A stretch of DNA of 64,000 nt from Streptomyces sp. HNM0574 (GTDB lineage Bacteria; Actinomycetota; Actinomycetes; Streptomycetales; Streptomycetaceae). The position numbers and the translations under genes are program-made. Under the pieces are notes generated by a model, which saw nothing but the letters and a program-made list of their open reading frames with translations, was not told the DNA's origin and made no database searches. The DNA lies in assembly GCF_012726235.1 (NCBI RefSeq), contig NZ_JAASAH010000002.1, positions 62,001 to 126,000 of the forward strand, written 5' to 3'. The stretch's first letter is position 1, and every line of letters starts with the position of its first letter. Below are positions 35,061-46,545 of the stretch, one piece after another.

Positions 35061-36401
35061 TCACAAATCGTGCTCGGGCCACCGGAGCAGCCGCGCGCCC
35101 ATCACGGCCGTCTCCAGGGTGAAGCGCTGGAGCGCGTCGTTGGGGGTGTATCCGGTGAGCGTGTGAATCCGCTCCAGCCGGTACGAGAGGGTCCGGACGC
35201 TCACCCCGAGCCGCCGGGCGGCCTCGGCGTTGACGTAGCCCGACTCGGCGCACACCGCCAGCGTGTCCAGCAGCGGCCGCGCCCCGCCGCGCGCCCGGGT
35301 CAGCGGCCCGAGCACGGAGCGCACCAGATCGGACATCGCGGCCCGGTCGCGCAGCAGCACGGGGAAGACCAGCAGCTCGGCGGCGTTCAGCCGGACGGCC
35401 TCCAGCCCGAGCCGGCCCGCGAAGTCCAGCGCGCTCAGCGCCTCTTCGTAGCTGCGCACCACGCCGCCCGCGCCGCCGTGCTCCCGGCCGACGGCGACGC
35501 GCCGGGCCGGCGCGTAGCCGGGCCCCGGGTCCTCGGCGAGCCGCGCGAAGGTCTCCAGCACCTCCAGTTCGCTGCTGCCCGCGATGCACACCAGCCGGCC
35601 CTCCTTGGTGGAGAGCAGCACGTCCCGCTGTCCGAAGCGGCCGATCAGTTCGCGTTCGATCCGGCGGACGGTCGGGTGGACGTCGTCGTACTTCTCCGCG
35701 CCCGTCGCCACCGCCACCGCGTGCACCCGCGCGAGGCGCAGGCCGAAGCGCTGGGCGCGTTCGGCCAGGCGCCCCATGTCGCTGCGCCCGTAGAGCAGGT
35801 CGTCGATGAACTCCCGCCGGGCGCCCTCCTCCTGGCGGACGGCCATCCGCTGGGCGCGCTCGTGCCCCTCCCCCAGCGCCGCCACCGAGGCGTCGACCGC
35901 GGCGAGCACCGCGTCGCCCGTCCGCGCCCGCTCGGAGGCGGTGGCGGCCCTGGCGACGCCGGGGAGCGTGCCCCACAGAGCGCGCGTCCGGCCGAGGTAG
36001 AGGCCCACCAACTCGCGGAGTCCGTAGCCGCGTTCGGCGGCGCGCTCGCCCAGCAGGCGGAAGGTGTCGAGTTCGTCGCGACGCGGGAGCCGGCCCGTCT
36101 CCGAGACCTCGGCCAGCAGCTGCGGGTACCCGCCGAGGAAGGACTCCACCGGCTCGGCCGGCTGCCCCGGCCGCTCGGGCCCGCGGGCCGCTCCCCCGGC
36201 CCGCGGGGCCGACGTCCGCACGCCGGTCTTCCCCAGCGTCGGCCGGTATCCGCTCCCGGAAGGCTCGCCCTCCGGTTCCTTCCGCGCGGAGGGCGGGCGC
36301 GGGGTCTCCGCCGGATTGGACGACCGCGCCAGGCGGGAGAGGCGGGGTGAACCCGTCGAACGAGCGGGCCGGGACGACCGACCCGTGCCGTCGTTCTGCA
36401 T
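35061..36401 (-). CDS. PucR-type transcriptional regulator
   Basis: 446 residues. An N-terminal disordered Ser/Arg/Pro region (about 1-85) precedes a helical sensor region (FLGGYPQLLAEVSETGRLPR). A GGDEF-like fold follows (RVHAVAVATGAEKYD), then the C-terminal PucR helix-turn-helix: LLDTLAVCAESGYVNAEAAR RLGVSVRTLSYRLERIHTLTGY. PucR/CdaR proteins often control catabolic genes in response to small ligands. Start ATG (36401) with GGGGGAT upstream. Not adjacent to a target gene; nhaA is divergent, 434 bases away, and could be one. Confidence 0.88.
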   Translation of the reverse strand: MQNDGTGRSSRPARSTGSPRLSRLARSSNPAETPRPPSARKEPEGEPSGSGYRPTLGKTGVRTSAPRAGGAARGPERPGQPAEPVESFLGGYPQLLAEVSETGRLPRRDELDTFRLLGERAAERGYGLRELVGLYLGRTRALWGTLPGVARAATASERARTGDAVLAAVDASVAALGEGHERAQRMAVRQEEGARREFIDDLLYGRSDMGRLAERAQRFGLRLARVHAVAVATGAEKYDDVHPTVRRIERELIGRFGQRDVLLSTKEGRLVCIAGSSELEVLETFARLAEDPGPGYAPARRVAVGREHGGAGGVVRSYEEALSALDFAGRLGLEAVRLNAAELLVFPVLLRDRAAMSDLVRSVLGPLTRARGGARPLLDTLAVCAESGYVNAEAARRLGVSVRTLSYRLERIHTLTGYTPNDALQRFTLETAVMGARLLRWPEHDL

Positions 36402-36835
36402 GCCGATCCCCCACCCCCGGCCACGGTCCGCGGCCCTGTTCCGCTGCGTGTGCGCGGTGACTGTGTGTACAGCCTTCGCCGTGGCTCAACCCTATCGATG
36501 ACGGACGCCCCGGACCCGTCCTCCCTTGACGCGGCCCCGGCGGACGCTTGGCGCGTACGCACCATCCGGCACTCCGCCGGACAGACGGGACGAATGAGAC
36601 GCGGGTCACACGCGGTGGGTACGAGACCCCTTCTGCCCCGTGCTGCGGGGCCACAACCGTCCCGGAGCACTTCCCGGGCCCCTTCCGGGACGCCGCCGAC
36701 CGCTCGGCCGGGGCGCCGAGGCCAGGTACGGTGTAAGGGCGGCGTCAAGAACGTCCGTGTGAATCATGGTGTGCCGGGAAGTCTGGTCGGCGGTTTTTCA
36801 GCCTGTTCAAAGCCGTCTGACGGAGAGTACCCAGC
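36402..36835. other. Divergent intergenic region of the PucR regulator and nhaA
   Basis: 434 bases, no gene supported. It must carry the promoters of both genes. No strong symmetric operator was found; a CCCCG/CGGGG pair near 36638-36651 is weak. Confidence 0.35.
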
Positions 36836-38263
36836 ATGACCCCTTCCACCCAGCACACCCCTGAGAGCGGGCCCGCGGAGCAGCGCGCCGATTTCCTGGC
36901 ACGCCCCTCCGCGAAGGAACGCAGACACCTCACGGACGCCCTGCGCACCGAGACGGTCGGCGGAATGGTGCTCCTGGGCGCCGCGATGGTGGCCCTGATC
37001 CTGGCCAACACCCCGCTCAGTGACCTGTACGAGTCCGTCAGGTCCTTCCACTTCGGCATCCCCGCGCTGGGGCTCGACCTGTCGGTCGAGCACTGGGCGT
37101 CGGACGGTGTGCTGGCGATCTTCTTCTTCGTCGCCGGTATCGAGCTGAAACGCGAACTGGTCGCGGGCGAACTGCGCAGGCCGGCGGCGGCCGCGCTGCC
37201 CGTCGCCGCAGCCATCTGCGGCATGGTCGTGCCCGCGCTGTTCTACCTGGGCATCAACGTCGCCGGGGACGGCCAACTGCACGGCTGGGCCGTGCCGATG
37301 GCCACCGACATCGCCTTCGCGCTCGGCGTCCTCGCCGTCATCGGCACCAACCTGCCGTCCGGCATCCGCGCCTTCCTTCTGACGCTGGCCATCGTCGACG
37401 ACCTCGGCGCCATCCTCGTCATCGCGGTCTTCTACACCTCGACGCTCAACTGGCTGGCCTTCGGCGGCGCCGTCGTCGGCCTGATCGTCTTCCGCGTCCT
37501 GCACATCAATCTCCGCGTGCGCGGCTGGTACATCTACGTGCCGCTGGCCCTGGTGATCTGGGCGCTGATGTACAACAGCGGCGTCCACGCCACCATCGCC
37601 GGTGTCGCGATGGGCATGCTGCTCCGCGTCACGCCGCTCAAGCGCAGCGACGGCACCGAGGAGGAGGAGTCGCCCGCCGAGCACATCGAGCACAAGGTGC
37701 GCCCCCTGTCGGCCGGTTTCGCGGTGCCGCTGTTCGCGCTCTTCGCCGCCGGTGTCGGCGTCTCCGGTGACGCGCTGGCGAAGACCTTCGCCCAGCCCGA
37801 GGCGCTCGGCGTGATCCTCGGTCTGGTCGCGGGCAAGTTCATCGGCATCCTGGGCGGCACCTACCTCACCGCCCGCTTCACCAAGGCCAGGCTCAACCCG
37901 GACCTCGGGTGGCCGGACGTCGCCGGTGTGGCGCTGCTGGCCGGTATCGGCTTCACCGTCTCGCTGCTGGTCACCGAACTCGCCTTCACCGACAAGGACA
38001 CGACGGAACACGTGAAGGCGGCCGTGCTGATCGGCTCGCTGCTCGCCGCCGTCCTCGCCTGCGTCCTGCTGAAGATCCGCGACACCAAGTACCGGGCCCT
38101 CTACGAGGAGGAGACCCGGGACGAGGACCAGGACAGCGTCCCGGACATCGACCAGGACGAGGACGCCGAGCTGCGCCCCGCCGAGGCCGCCCGCCGCGCC
38201 GCGGAACGCGAACGCACCGCGCTCGGCAAGAACGAGCAGGACGGCGGCCCGGCGTCCGCGTAG
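36836..38263 (+). CDS. nhaA: Na+/H+ antiporter NhaA
   Basis: 475 residues, start ATG at 36836 behind GGAGAG. About 12 membrane helices; the ion-binding aspartate pair is in LTLAIVDDLGAILVIAVFYT, as in NhaA of Gram-negative bacteria. FFFVAGIELKRELVAGELRR and ALPVAAAICGMVVPALFYL are also diagnostic. The C-terminal tail of about 60 residues is highly charged (acidic then Lys/Glu) and typical of actinobacterial members. Exchanges two protons for one sodium across the membrane, protecting against salt and alkali. Single gene with a strong terminator. Confidence 0.96.
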   Translation: MTPSTQHTPESGPAEQRADFLARPSAKERRHLTDALRTETVGGMVLLGAAMVALILANTPLSDLYESVRSFHFGIPALGLDLSVEHWASDGVLAIFFFVAGIELKRELVAGELRRPAAAALPVAAAICGMVVPALFYLGINVAGDGQLHGWAVPMATDIAFALGVLAVIGTNLPSGIRAFLLTLAIVDDLGAILVIAVFYTSTLNWLAFGGAVVGLIVFRVLHINLRVRGWYIYVPLALVIWALMYNSGVHATIAGVAMGMLLRVTPLKRSDGTEEEESPAEHIEHKVRPLSAGFAVPLFALFAAGVGVSGDALAKTFAQPEALGVILGLVAGKFIGILGGTYLTARFTKARLNPDLGWPDVAGVALLAGIGFTVSLLVTELAFTDKDTTEHVKAAVLIGSLLAAVLACVLLKIRDTKYRALYEEETRDEDQDSVPDIDQDEDAELRPAEAARRAAERERTALGKNEQDGGPASA

Positions 38264-38287
38264 CCGGACGAGGGCACCGCGCACCGT

Positions 38288-38323
38288 GAAGGGCGCGGAG
38301 GGGAACGCCCCTCCGCGCCCTTC
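38288..38323. terminator. 16-bp hairpin between convergent nhaA and 38342
   Basis: Perfect arms 38288-38303 and 38308-38323 with loop AACG. Lies 25 bases after nhaA and 19 before the convergent stop; probably bidirectional. Confidence 0.85.
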
Positions 38324-38341
38324 CGCTCGTCACCGGCGCCC

Positions 38342-39631
38342 TCACCCGGGCCCGAGCTGGAGGCGCAGGAAGCGCGGCCGGTAGAGCTCCACGTCGCGGT
38401 GGATGGCCGCCGGGTCGCCGAGCACGTTGACGTCGTAGCTGACGAGCAGTTCACCGCCGGGCCCGATCGCGGGGTGCCCCTGCGGGTTGTACGGGACGGC
38501 GCCCGCCGCCGGACCGCCCGGCGGCAGCGGCGGCTTCGCCACCGGGGACGGGCCGTGCCATGGCCCCGTCGGCGAGCACGACCAGTACGAGACGATGTCG
38601 GACAGCCCCTGCCCGTCCGGGCCGCCCGCGTCCATGGTCAGCAGCAGCCAGCTGTCGCCGTGCCGTACGACGCTGTAGGTGCCGGTGGCGCCCCGGTTGG
38701 GTGTCTTGCCGACGAGTATCGGCGCCGACCGTGCCGGATCGCGCCGCCAGCCGTCCCCGCTCCAGTACCGCCAGGCGTCCGCCTCGGCCAGCCGCCCCAC
38801 GGGGACGCGGGCCACGTGGGCGCGGGACGGGCCCCCGTCGACGCTGCCCTCGTCGGCGCCGAAGACGTACGTCCAGCCGCCCCGGGTGACCGCCGAAGTG
38901 CCGTACAGGACACGGCGGTCGACCTCGGGGCCCGGCGCGCTGTGCACCGTGCGGAGGCTCTCCAGCTTCAGGTCCGGCAGGGAGAGCGTCGCGACCTCGG
39001 TGGCCCGGGGGACGCCGAACACCCAGGGCGGGGAGCCCGCTTCGCGCTGCCAGAGCAGCACCCGCACCACCTGCTCCCCCGCACCGCCGCCGCGGGGTTC
39101 GACCACGGCCTGGACGGGCCAGCGCCACACCTCGCGTCCGTCCTCGGTGGCCGTCCCGGCGAACAGGGCGGTGTTCCGGCCCTGTTGCTCGCCGAGCAGG
39201 GTCCGCTCGACCGTGCCGCCGGACGAGAGCACCAGGCCCGCGTTGCGGACCCACACGGGGCCCGGGGCGCGGCTCCGGCCGCCGTGCACCTCGTCCAGGA
39301 AGGTGTCGGCGGACATCCACAGGATGCGCCCGTCGGGGAGGCGCACCGAGCGGGAGCCGTCGCCGCCCGTCCAGTCGTCCAGGCGCGTGTTGTCGTCGGC
39401 GTAGCGGGCGAGTTCGGCGGTCATGCGGTCGTCGGTGCGCCAGCCCTTGACGGTGACGCCGTCGCAGGCGCGCCGCGTGCTCTCCTCCCCCGGCACGGTG
39501 ACGACGAGCGCGGCGACCACGGCGGCGGCCAGCACGCCCGGTACGAGCCTGCCGTGCGGGAGCCGGGAGCGGCGCGGGAGCCGGAGGAAGCGCGGCCGTG
39601 CCGGTAACCGGTCGGTCCTGTGACTGTCCAT
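38342..39631 (-). CDS. Secreted or anchored beta-propeller-like protein (DUF4185-like)
   Basis: 429 residues. An N-terminal Arg-rich stretch and a hydrophobic segment (GVLAAAVVAALVVTVPG, about 32-48) act as signal anchor. The body has repeated beta patterns ending in acidic turns (RTDDRMTAELARYADDNTRL; SVRLPDGRILWMSADTFLDE; WTYVFGADEGSVDGG; SDIVSYWSCSPTGPWHGPSP), like the five-bladed propeller folds of DUF4185 and certain glycosidases. Predicted extracellular. No catalytic acids can be placed with confidence. Start ATG at 39631. Confidence 0.75.
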   Translation of the reverse strand: MDSHRTDRLPARPRFLRLPRRSRLPHGRLVPGVLAAAVVAALVVTVPGEESTRRACDGVTVKGWRTDDRMTAELARYADDNTRLDDWTGGDGSRSVRLPDGRILWMSADTFLDEVHGGRSRAPGPVWVRNAGLVLSSGGTVERTLLGEQQGRNTALFAGTATEDGREVWRWPVQAVVEPRGGGAGEQVVRVLLWQREAGSPPWVFGVPRATEVATLSLPDLKLESLRTVHSAPGPEVDRRVLYGTSAVTRGGWTYVFGADEGSVDGGPSRAHVARVPVGRLAEADAWRYWSGDGWRRDPARSAPILVGKTPNRGATGTYSVVRHGDSWLLLTMDAGGPDGQGLSDIVSYWSCSPTGPWHGPSPVAKPPLPPGGPAAGAVPYNPQGHPAIGPGGELLVSYDVNVLGDPAAIHRDVELYRPRFLRLQLGPG

Positions 39632-39668
39632 CCGCAGCAGGCTACGGCCGCCGGCCGCCGCCGGACAG

Positions 39669-41897
39669 TCACGCGGGTGAGCGCCGGCCGGGTGTGCCCT
39701 TGCCCGAGGGAGCGCGGGGCGCCGTCGCCTCGGCGAGGTCGTCGAGCGCGTCGGTCAGCAGGTCGGCCGAGCGCAGGGCGACGGACGGCGGCCCCGAGGA
39801 CTCCCGCTCCCACCAGGCGGACAGCGCCTCGTGCACGGGACCCCAGTCGACGGGCCGGTTCTCCCGGATCGCCGGTGCGGCGTTCGCCATGGTGGTGCTG
39901 AGCGCGGTGACGAACTCGGCCGCGCCCTCGTTCGGTTGGGCGTCGCGGGACGGCAGGTGGGCCTCCAGCAGCATGGTCACCCGCCCCATGGTGACCATCG
40001 CGGACTGCGCGTCGGAGGCGGAGCGGCGGGAGAGCCTGCCCCGGTGGCGGACCGGTTCGGCGCCGGCCCGGCTGACCGTCTGGTCCCACAGCTGCCGGGA
40101 CGCGCGGGTGTCCAGCAGCGCCTCGCGGACCTGCCGCGAGGAGCGCTGCGCCGGACGGGAGAACGCGCCGAGCACGGCGATGGAGTAACGGCCCGTCGCG
40201 GACAGCCAGTCGGCGAGCCGGTCGCGCAGCAGCGGCGTCTCCCAGGCGGGGAAGACGGCGTAGCTCAGCATCGCGATGACGCCGCCCAGCGCGGTCAGCG
40301 CGATCCGCTCCAGCGCCGTCTGGGACCACAGGGAGCCCGCGATGCCGAGCAGGAACACCACGTACGCACCGGTGCAGACGGAGGCGATGGCGTAACCGGT
40401 GTGCATCAGCAGGTACATGAAGCCGACGCTGACGACGGCCAGCGCCGCGCTCACGTAGGCGCCCGGATGGAACAGTGCCATGACGGCGCCCGCGAACCCG
40501 ACGCCCACGAGCGTCCCCGCGAAGCGGGCGACGCCCCGCTCGTACGTCCGGGAGAAGTCCGGGCGCAGCACCATCACGGCGGTGAGCGGCACCCAGTAGC
40601 CGTGCACGGGCGGCAGCGCCTGGCCGAGGACGTACCCGGCGGAGGCGACGACGGCGACCCGCAGCGCGTGCCGGAACACCGCGGACTTCATGGTGAACTC
40701 GCGCCGGAAGGTGCGCAGTGCGACGGGCACGAGCCGCGCCAGCGAGGGCCGGTTGAGGTGGCGGGTGCGGCGCACCACCTGCCCCGAACCGGTCTCCGTG
40801 GCGCCGGTGTGCTCGCCGCTCTCCGCCTCGCCGGGCCGCACCTCGCCCGCGGTGACGGGCGAGTGCCAGGTGGCCATCGGCAGCAGCGGGATGGAGCGCG
40901 TCACCTCGACGGGTTCCTCGGCCGCCTCGACAGCGCCGTCCGTCAGCGCGATGAGCCGCATGGCGGCCTTCCGCGCGGGCCCGTTGAGCTTCGGCCCGGA
41001 CTCCGGGACCTGGAGGACCTCCAGCGCGCTCTCCGGGATGCGGACCCGCTCACCGCGCCGGATCGCCCTGGCCACCGCGTCGAGCACGGTCGCCGCGGCG
41101 GACAGCAGTTCCTGCACCCGGTCCCGCTCCGGGCCCTCCAGCGGGGCGCCGCCGACCACCGGGTCGGCCAGCGAGGCCAGGACGGGGCGGAAGCTCTCGG
41201 CCAGTCCGCGGTACCCGCCGAGCTGGCGCGGGCGGCGCCGGGCCTGCCGCGGGGTGACGGCCGCCGCGCGGCGTGCGGTGATCAGCGGCTCGGGGTCGAA
41301 CGGCGCCGTGGGGTCGTGCCGCAGGCGGCGCGCGTAGTCGGCCACTCCGGCCAGCGCGTCGGCGAGCGCGTCCCGTCGCTCGCCCCAGGGCCGGACGGGG
41401 AAGAGGATGATCAGCCCCGCCTGGATGAGCCCGCCGACGGCGATGAGCGCCGCGTGGGTCAACGCGCCGAGCACGGACGTGGGCAGGGTGATGACGATCA
41501 TCATCACGGCGATGGTCAGCGCGGCCACCACACCGGACGTCGGGCCGATGCCCCAGGCCATTCCGGCGGCGAAGGCCCACACCGCGAGCAGGAGGACGAA
41601 GAAGACGATGTGTCCGGCGAGCAGATAGCCCAGGAAGCTGGAGACGGCGAGGCCGGTCGCGGCGGACAGCGCGAGGACAGGGCGGGGCCGCCAACTCCGC
41701 TGGAACGTCGCGACACCCGAGGCGAACGCGCCGAACGCGGACGAGACCGCGAGCTGCGGCGGTCCGATCCACAGCGCGATCCCGATGACGAGCGCGACAC
41801 CGCACGCGCCGCGCAGCGCGATGAACGGGGTGAGGGAGGTGCGCTCGACCGTCAGTCCGGAGCGGGCCGTCTCCTTGAGCGCCCGGAGCCAGGGCAT
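39669..41897 (-). CDS. FUSC-family membrane transporter
   Basis: 742 residues from the ATG at 41897 (GGGGGA nine bases upstream); an ATG at 41906 is too close to its purine run. Two membrane halves, each with about six helices: FIALRGACGVALVIGIALWI, LLAGHIVFFVLLLAVWAF, LTIAVMMIVITLPTSVLG; then, after a long Arg/Glu cytoplasmic loop, VAVVASAGYVLGQALPPVHG, YWVPLTAVMVLRPDFSRTYE, FMYLLMHTGYAIASVCTGAY. FUSC proteins export fusaric acid and aromatic acids or act as surface solute pores; the substrate is unknown. It ends just downstream of the secreted propeller gene on the same strand. Confidence 0.88.
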   Translation of the reverse strand: MPWLRALKETARSGLTVERTSLTPFIALRGACGVALVIGIALWIGPPQLAVSSAFGAFASGVATFQRSWRPRPVLALSAATGLAVSSFLGYLLAGHIVFFVLLLAVWAFAAGMAWGIGPTSGVVAALTIAVMMIVITLPTSVLGALTHAALIAVGGLIQAGLIILFPVRPWGERRDALADALAGVADYARRLRHDPTAPFDPEPLITARRAAAVTPRQARRRPRQLGGYRGLAESFRPVLASLADPVVGGAPLEGPERDRVQELLSAAATVLDAVARAIRRGERVRIPESALEVLQVPESGPKLNGPARKAAMRLIALTDGAVEAAEEPVEVTRSIPLLPMATWHSPVTAGEVRPGEAESGEHTGATETGSGQVVRRTRHLNRPSLARLVPVALRTFRREFTMKSAVFRHALRVAVVASAGYVLGQALPPVHGYWVPLTAVMVLRPDFSRTYERGVARFAGTLVGVGFAGAVMALFHPGAYVSAALAVVSVGFMYLLMHTGYAIASVCTGAYVVFLLGIAGSLWSQTALERIALTALGGVIAMLSYAVFPAWETPLLRDRLADWLSATGRYSIAVLGAFSRPAQRSSRQVREALLDTRASRQLWDQTVSRAGAEPVRHRGRLSRRSASDAQSAMVTMGRVTMLLEAHLPSRDAQPNEGAAEFVTALSTTMANAAPAIRENRPVDWGPVHEALSAWWERESSGPPSVALRSADLLTDALDDLAEATAPRAPSGKGTPGRRSPA

Positions 41898-41955
41898 GAC
41901 AGTCATCCCCCGAGAATAACGGGCCGCAAAACGGACACGGCGATCATCCCCGCGG

Positions 41956-41994
41956 CCCCGCTCCCCCCGCACCGACGACGCGGGGAGAGCGGGG
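41956..41994. terminator. 15-bp hairpin after mmsA
   Basis: Arms 41956-41970 and 41980-41994 pair with one mismatch, nine-base loop. It lies 22 bases past the mmsA stop (minus strand). Confidence 0.7.
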
Positions 41995-42016
41995 CTCGGG
42001 CCGGAACGGCGGCCCG

Positions 42017-43513
<1,497 letters not shown>

Positions 43514-43628
43514 CACAGGGGCCTCTCTGGGTGGCTGGGAACGGTGCGCGCCGCGCGGGACGGTGCGCGCGCGGCTCGTGCGGGATGCTGCCCCGCCGCG
43601 CACCGTCCCCACACGCGGGCGGGGCCGG

Positions 43629-45548
43629 TCACAGGTACCGGCGCCGGTCCGCGGCCCGGCGCTCGTACTCCTCGCGGGCCCCGCGCGCCGCGGGGCGCGC
43701 GGAGGTCCCGGCGACCACGACGTCCCACCAGGCCGAGACGGGCGGGCCCGCGGCCGGGTCCGCCGGAGCCGTCTCGACGTACACGCAGGTCGGCCGGTCG
43801 GAGGCGCGGGCCTCGGCGAGCGCCTCGCGCAGCGCTTCGCGGGTCCCGGCGCGGAGGACGTCCATGCCGAGCGAGGCGGCGTTCGCGGCGAGGTCGACGG
43901 GCAGCGGGTCGCCGGTGTACGTGCCGTCCGGGGCGCGGTGGCGGTAGGCGGTGCCGAAGCGTTCGGCGCCGGTGGCCTCCGAGAGGCCGCCGATGGAGGC
44001 GTAGCCGTGGTTCTGCACCAGGACCACGTTGATGTTCACGCCCTCCTGGACGGCGGTGACGATCTCGGTCGGCAGCATCAGATACGTGCCGTCACCGACG
44101 AGCGCCCAGACGGGAGTCCGCGGCGCGGCCAGCCGGACGCCGATGGCGCCGGGGATCTCGTAGCCCATGCAGGAGTAGCCGTACTCCAGGTGGTACTGGC
44201 GGGGTGACCTGGCGCGCCACAGCTTGTGCAGGTCGCCGGGGAGCGAGCCGGCGGCGTTGACGACGACGTCCTCGTCCCCGACGACGGCGTCCAGCGCGCC
44301 GATCACCTGGAGCTGCGTGGGCCGGGAACCGCCCGCTCCCGCGTCGTACGCCCGCTCGACGACGCGGTCCCAACTCGCCTTCCCGCGCGCACAGTCGGCG
44401 GCGTACGCCTCGTCCACCCGGTGCCCGGACAGTGCCCCGGCCAGGTCCTCCAGGCCGGCCCGCGCGTCCGCGACGAGGGGCAGGGCGCTCATCTTGTGGC
44501 CGTCGAACGCGGTGATGTTGAGGTTCAGGAAGCGCACCGACGGTTCGGCGAACAGCGTCCCGGAGGCGGTGGTGAAGTCGCTGTAGCGGGTGCCGACGCC
44601 GATGACCAGGTCGGCGGCGCGGGCCAGTTCGTCGGCGACGGCGGTTCCGGTGTGGCCGACGCCGCCGAGGTCGCAGGGGTGGTCGTGGCGCAGCGAGCCC
44701 TTGCCCGCCTGGGTGGAGACCACCGGGATGCCGGTGGCATCGGCGAGCGCGCGCAGCGCGTCCTCGGCCTCGCTGTGGTGCACCCCGCCGCCCGCGACGA
44801 TCAGCGGCCGGCGCGCCCCGCGTACCGCCTGCGCGGCCTCCGCCAGGGCGCCGGGCTCGGGGCGGGGGCGGCGTACCGGCCACACGCGGTCGGCGAAGAA
44901 CTCCTCGGGCCAGTCGAAGGCTTCGGCCTGCACGTCCTGCGGCAGCGCGAGGGTGACGGCGCCGGTGTCGGCCGGGTCGGCGAGCGTCCGCATCGCCTGG
45001 AGCGCGGCCGGCACGAGTGCCTCGGGGCGGGTGACGCGGTCGAAGTAGCGGGAGACCGGGCGCAGTGCGTCGTTCACCGACACGTCCCCGGCCCAGGGCA
45101 CTTCGAGCTGCTGGAGCACCGGGTCGGCGGTCCTGGTGGCGAAGGTGTCGCCGGGCAGCAGCAGGACGGGCAGCCGGTTGACGGTGGCGAGGGCGGCTCC
45201 GGTGACGAGGTTGGTGGCGCCGGGGCCGATGGAGGTGGTGACGGCGTGCGCGGAGAGGCGGTTGCGCTGCCGGGTGTAGCCGACGGCGGCGTGCACCATG
45301 GCCTGTTCGTTCCTGCCCTGGAGGTAGCGCAGCGGCGCGCCGGGCCCCTGGCCGCTCTCCACCAGGGCCTGTCCGAGGCCCGCGACGTTCCCGTGGCCGA
45401 AGATGCCCCAGCAGGCGTCGATCAGCCGGTGCCGCGCTCCGTCGCGTTCGGTGTGCTGCGCGGCGAGGAAGCGGACGAGCGCCTGCGCGACGGTCAGCCT
45501 GCGGGTGCCGCCGCGGCTCGCGCCGCCGGCGGGTGGTGTGGTGGTCAT
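43629..45548 (-). CDS. iolD: 3D-(3,5/4)-trihydroxycyclohexane-1,2-dione acylhydrolase (IolD)
   Basis: 639 residues, thiamine-diphosphate enzyme. The N-terminal PYR domain starts RRLTVAQALVRFLAAQHTER, with RNEQAMVHAAVGYTRQRNRL carrying the catalytic Glu. The central domain includes VAGGGVHHSEAEDALRALAD; the PP domain has GDGTYLMLPTEIVTAVQ and the VQNHGY metal site. IolD opens the diketo-inositol ring to 5-deoxy-glucuronate. The ATG at 45548 overlaps the iolB stop as ATGA. Identification is strong from length, family and operon order. A GC-rich tail follows but adds no domain. Confidence 0.95.
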   Translation of the reverse strand: MTTTPPAGGASRGGTRRLTVAQALVRFLAAQHTERDGARHRLIDACWGIFGHGNVAGLGQALVESGQGPGAPLRYLQGRNEQAMVHAAVGYTRQRNRLSAHAVTTSIGPGATNLVTGAALATVNRLPVLLLPGDTFATRTADPVLQQLEVPWAGDVSVNDALRPVSRYFDRVTRPEALVPAALQAMRTLADPADTGAVTLALPQDVQAEAFDWPEEFFADRVWPVRRPRPEPGALAEAAQAVRGARRPLIVAGGGVHHSEAEDALRALADATGIPVVSTQAGKGSLRHDHPCDLGGVGHTGTAVADELARAADLVIGVGTRYSDFTTASGTLFAEPSVRFLNLNITAFDGHKMSALPLVADARAGLEDLAGALSGHRVDEAYAADCARGKASWDRVVERAYDAGAGGSRPTQLQVIGALDAVVGDEDVVVNAAGSLPGDLHKLWRARSPRQYHLEYGYSCMGYEIPGAIGVRLAAPRTPVWALVGDGTYLMLPTEIVTAVQEGVNINVVLVQNHGYASIGGLSEATGAERFGTAYRHRAPDGTYTGDPLPVDLAANAASLGMDVLRAGTREALREALAEARASDRPTCVYVETAPADPAAGPPVSAWWDVVVAGTSARPAARGAREEYERRAADRRRYL

Positions 45549-46495
45549 GCGTGCTGCTCCCCTTCCGCGGTGGGCGCCTGGTAGAGCGGGAGCCTCGGGT
45601 CCACGGGGCTGTCCGGCCAACTGTCCCTGATCCAGGCGTGGTCGGGGTGGTCACAGATCAGCCAGGCGCGCTCCTCGCCCGGGCCCGCCATGACGTTGAG
45701 GTAGTACATGTCGTGCCCGGGCGCCGCCATGGAGGGCCCGTGCCAGCCGTCCGGGATGAGCACGGCGTCCCCGGCGCGTACCTCGGCGAGGACGTCGGTG
45801 CCCCGGCCGCGGCCGCTGGGCGAGACGCGCTGGTAGCCGACGCCCTCCGTGCGGCCCCTCCCGTCCGGGTGCTCGTGCGGGGCGATCTCGAAGTAGTAGA
45901 TCTCCTCCAGTTCGCTCTCCTGCCCCGGCCGGCACTCGTCGTGCTTGTGCGGCGGGTAGGAGGACCAGTTGCCGCCCGGGGTGAGCACCTCCACGGCGAT
46001 GAGCCGGTCCGCCTCGAACACCCCGGCGGCGCCGAAGTTGTTGACCTGGCGCGAGCAGCTGCCCGTGCCGCGCAGCTCGACGGGGACGCCGCCGGCCGGC
46101 CCGTACCGGGCGGGCAGGCGCCGTTCGCAGCGGGCGCCGGTCAGCGCGAAGCGGCCGCCGTGCCCGGAGGTGACGGTGACGTGCGCGTCGCGCGGCACGT
46201 AGGCGAAGTCCGTCACGCCGTCGAAGACGCTCTCCCGCCCCCGCAGCGCGAACCGGTGCTCCGTCCCGTCCGCGTCCGAAATCGTCACCGTGCAGCCGCC
46301 GTTGAGCGGGAGCACGATCCACTCGCTGTCACCGGCGCCGAAGTCGTGCGTCCCGCCGGGCTCCAGCCGCAGCACCCGCAGCGAGGAGTGGTCCCACCGC
46401 GCGCGCTCCGGGCCGATGTCCAGCGCGTACGGGCCCGAGGCGGTGCTCCCGGCGCGCAGGTGGAGGCCGTCCGCCCCCTCCGCCGTGTCCGTCAC
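45545..46495 (-). CDS. iolB: 5-deoxy-glucuronate isomerase (IolB)
   Basis: 316 residues from the GTG at 46495 (GAGGGGA upstream). Bicupin fold: VLRLEPGGTHDFGAGDSEW, PPHKHDE metal ligands, EIYYFEIAPHEHPDGRGRTE, GDAVLIPDGWHGPSMAAPGH, and a C-terminal WIRDSWPDSPVDPRLPLY. Converts 5-deoxy-glucuronate to 2-deoxy-5-keto-gluconate. Overlaps iolD by four bases, so translational coupling is likely. Its start lies 50 bases after the aldolase stop. Confidence 0.95.
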   Translation of the reverse strand: MTDTAEGADGLHLRAGSTASGPYALDIGPERARWDHSSLRVLRLEPGGTHDFGAGDSEWIVLPLNGGCTVTISDADGTEHRFALRGRESVFDGVTDFAYVPRDAHVTVTSGHGGRFALTGARCERRLPARYGPAGGVPVELRGTGSCSRQVNNFGAAGVFEADRLIAVEVLTPGGNWSSYPPHKHDECRPGQESELEEIYYFEIAPHEHPDGRGRTEGVGYQRVSPSGRGRGTDVLAEVRAGDAVLIPDGWHGPSMAAPGHDMYYLNVMAGPGEERAWLICDHPDHAWIRDSWPDSPVDPRLPLYQAPTAEGEQHA

Positions 46496-46545
46496 GTGTC
46501 CCCTCTCTCCGTCCACGTCCTCTCTCCTTCCCTCGCGCCGCCGCG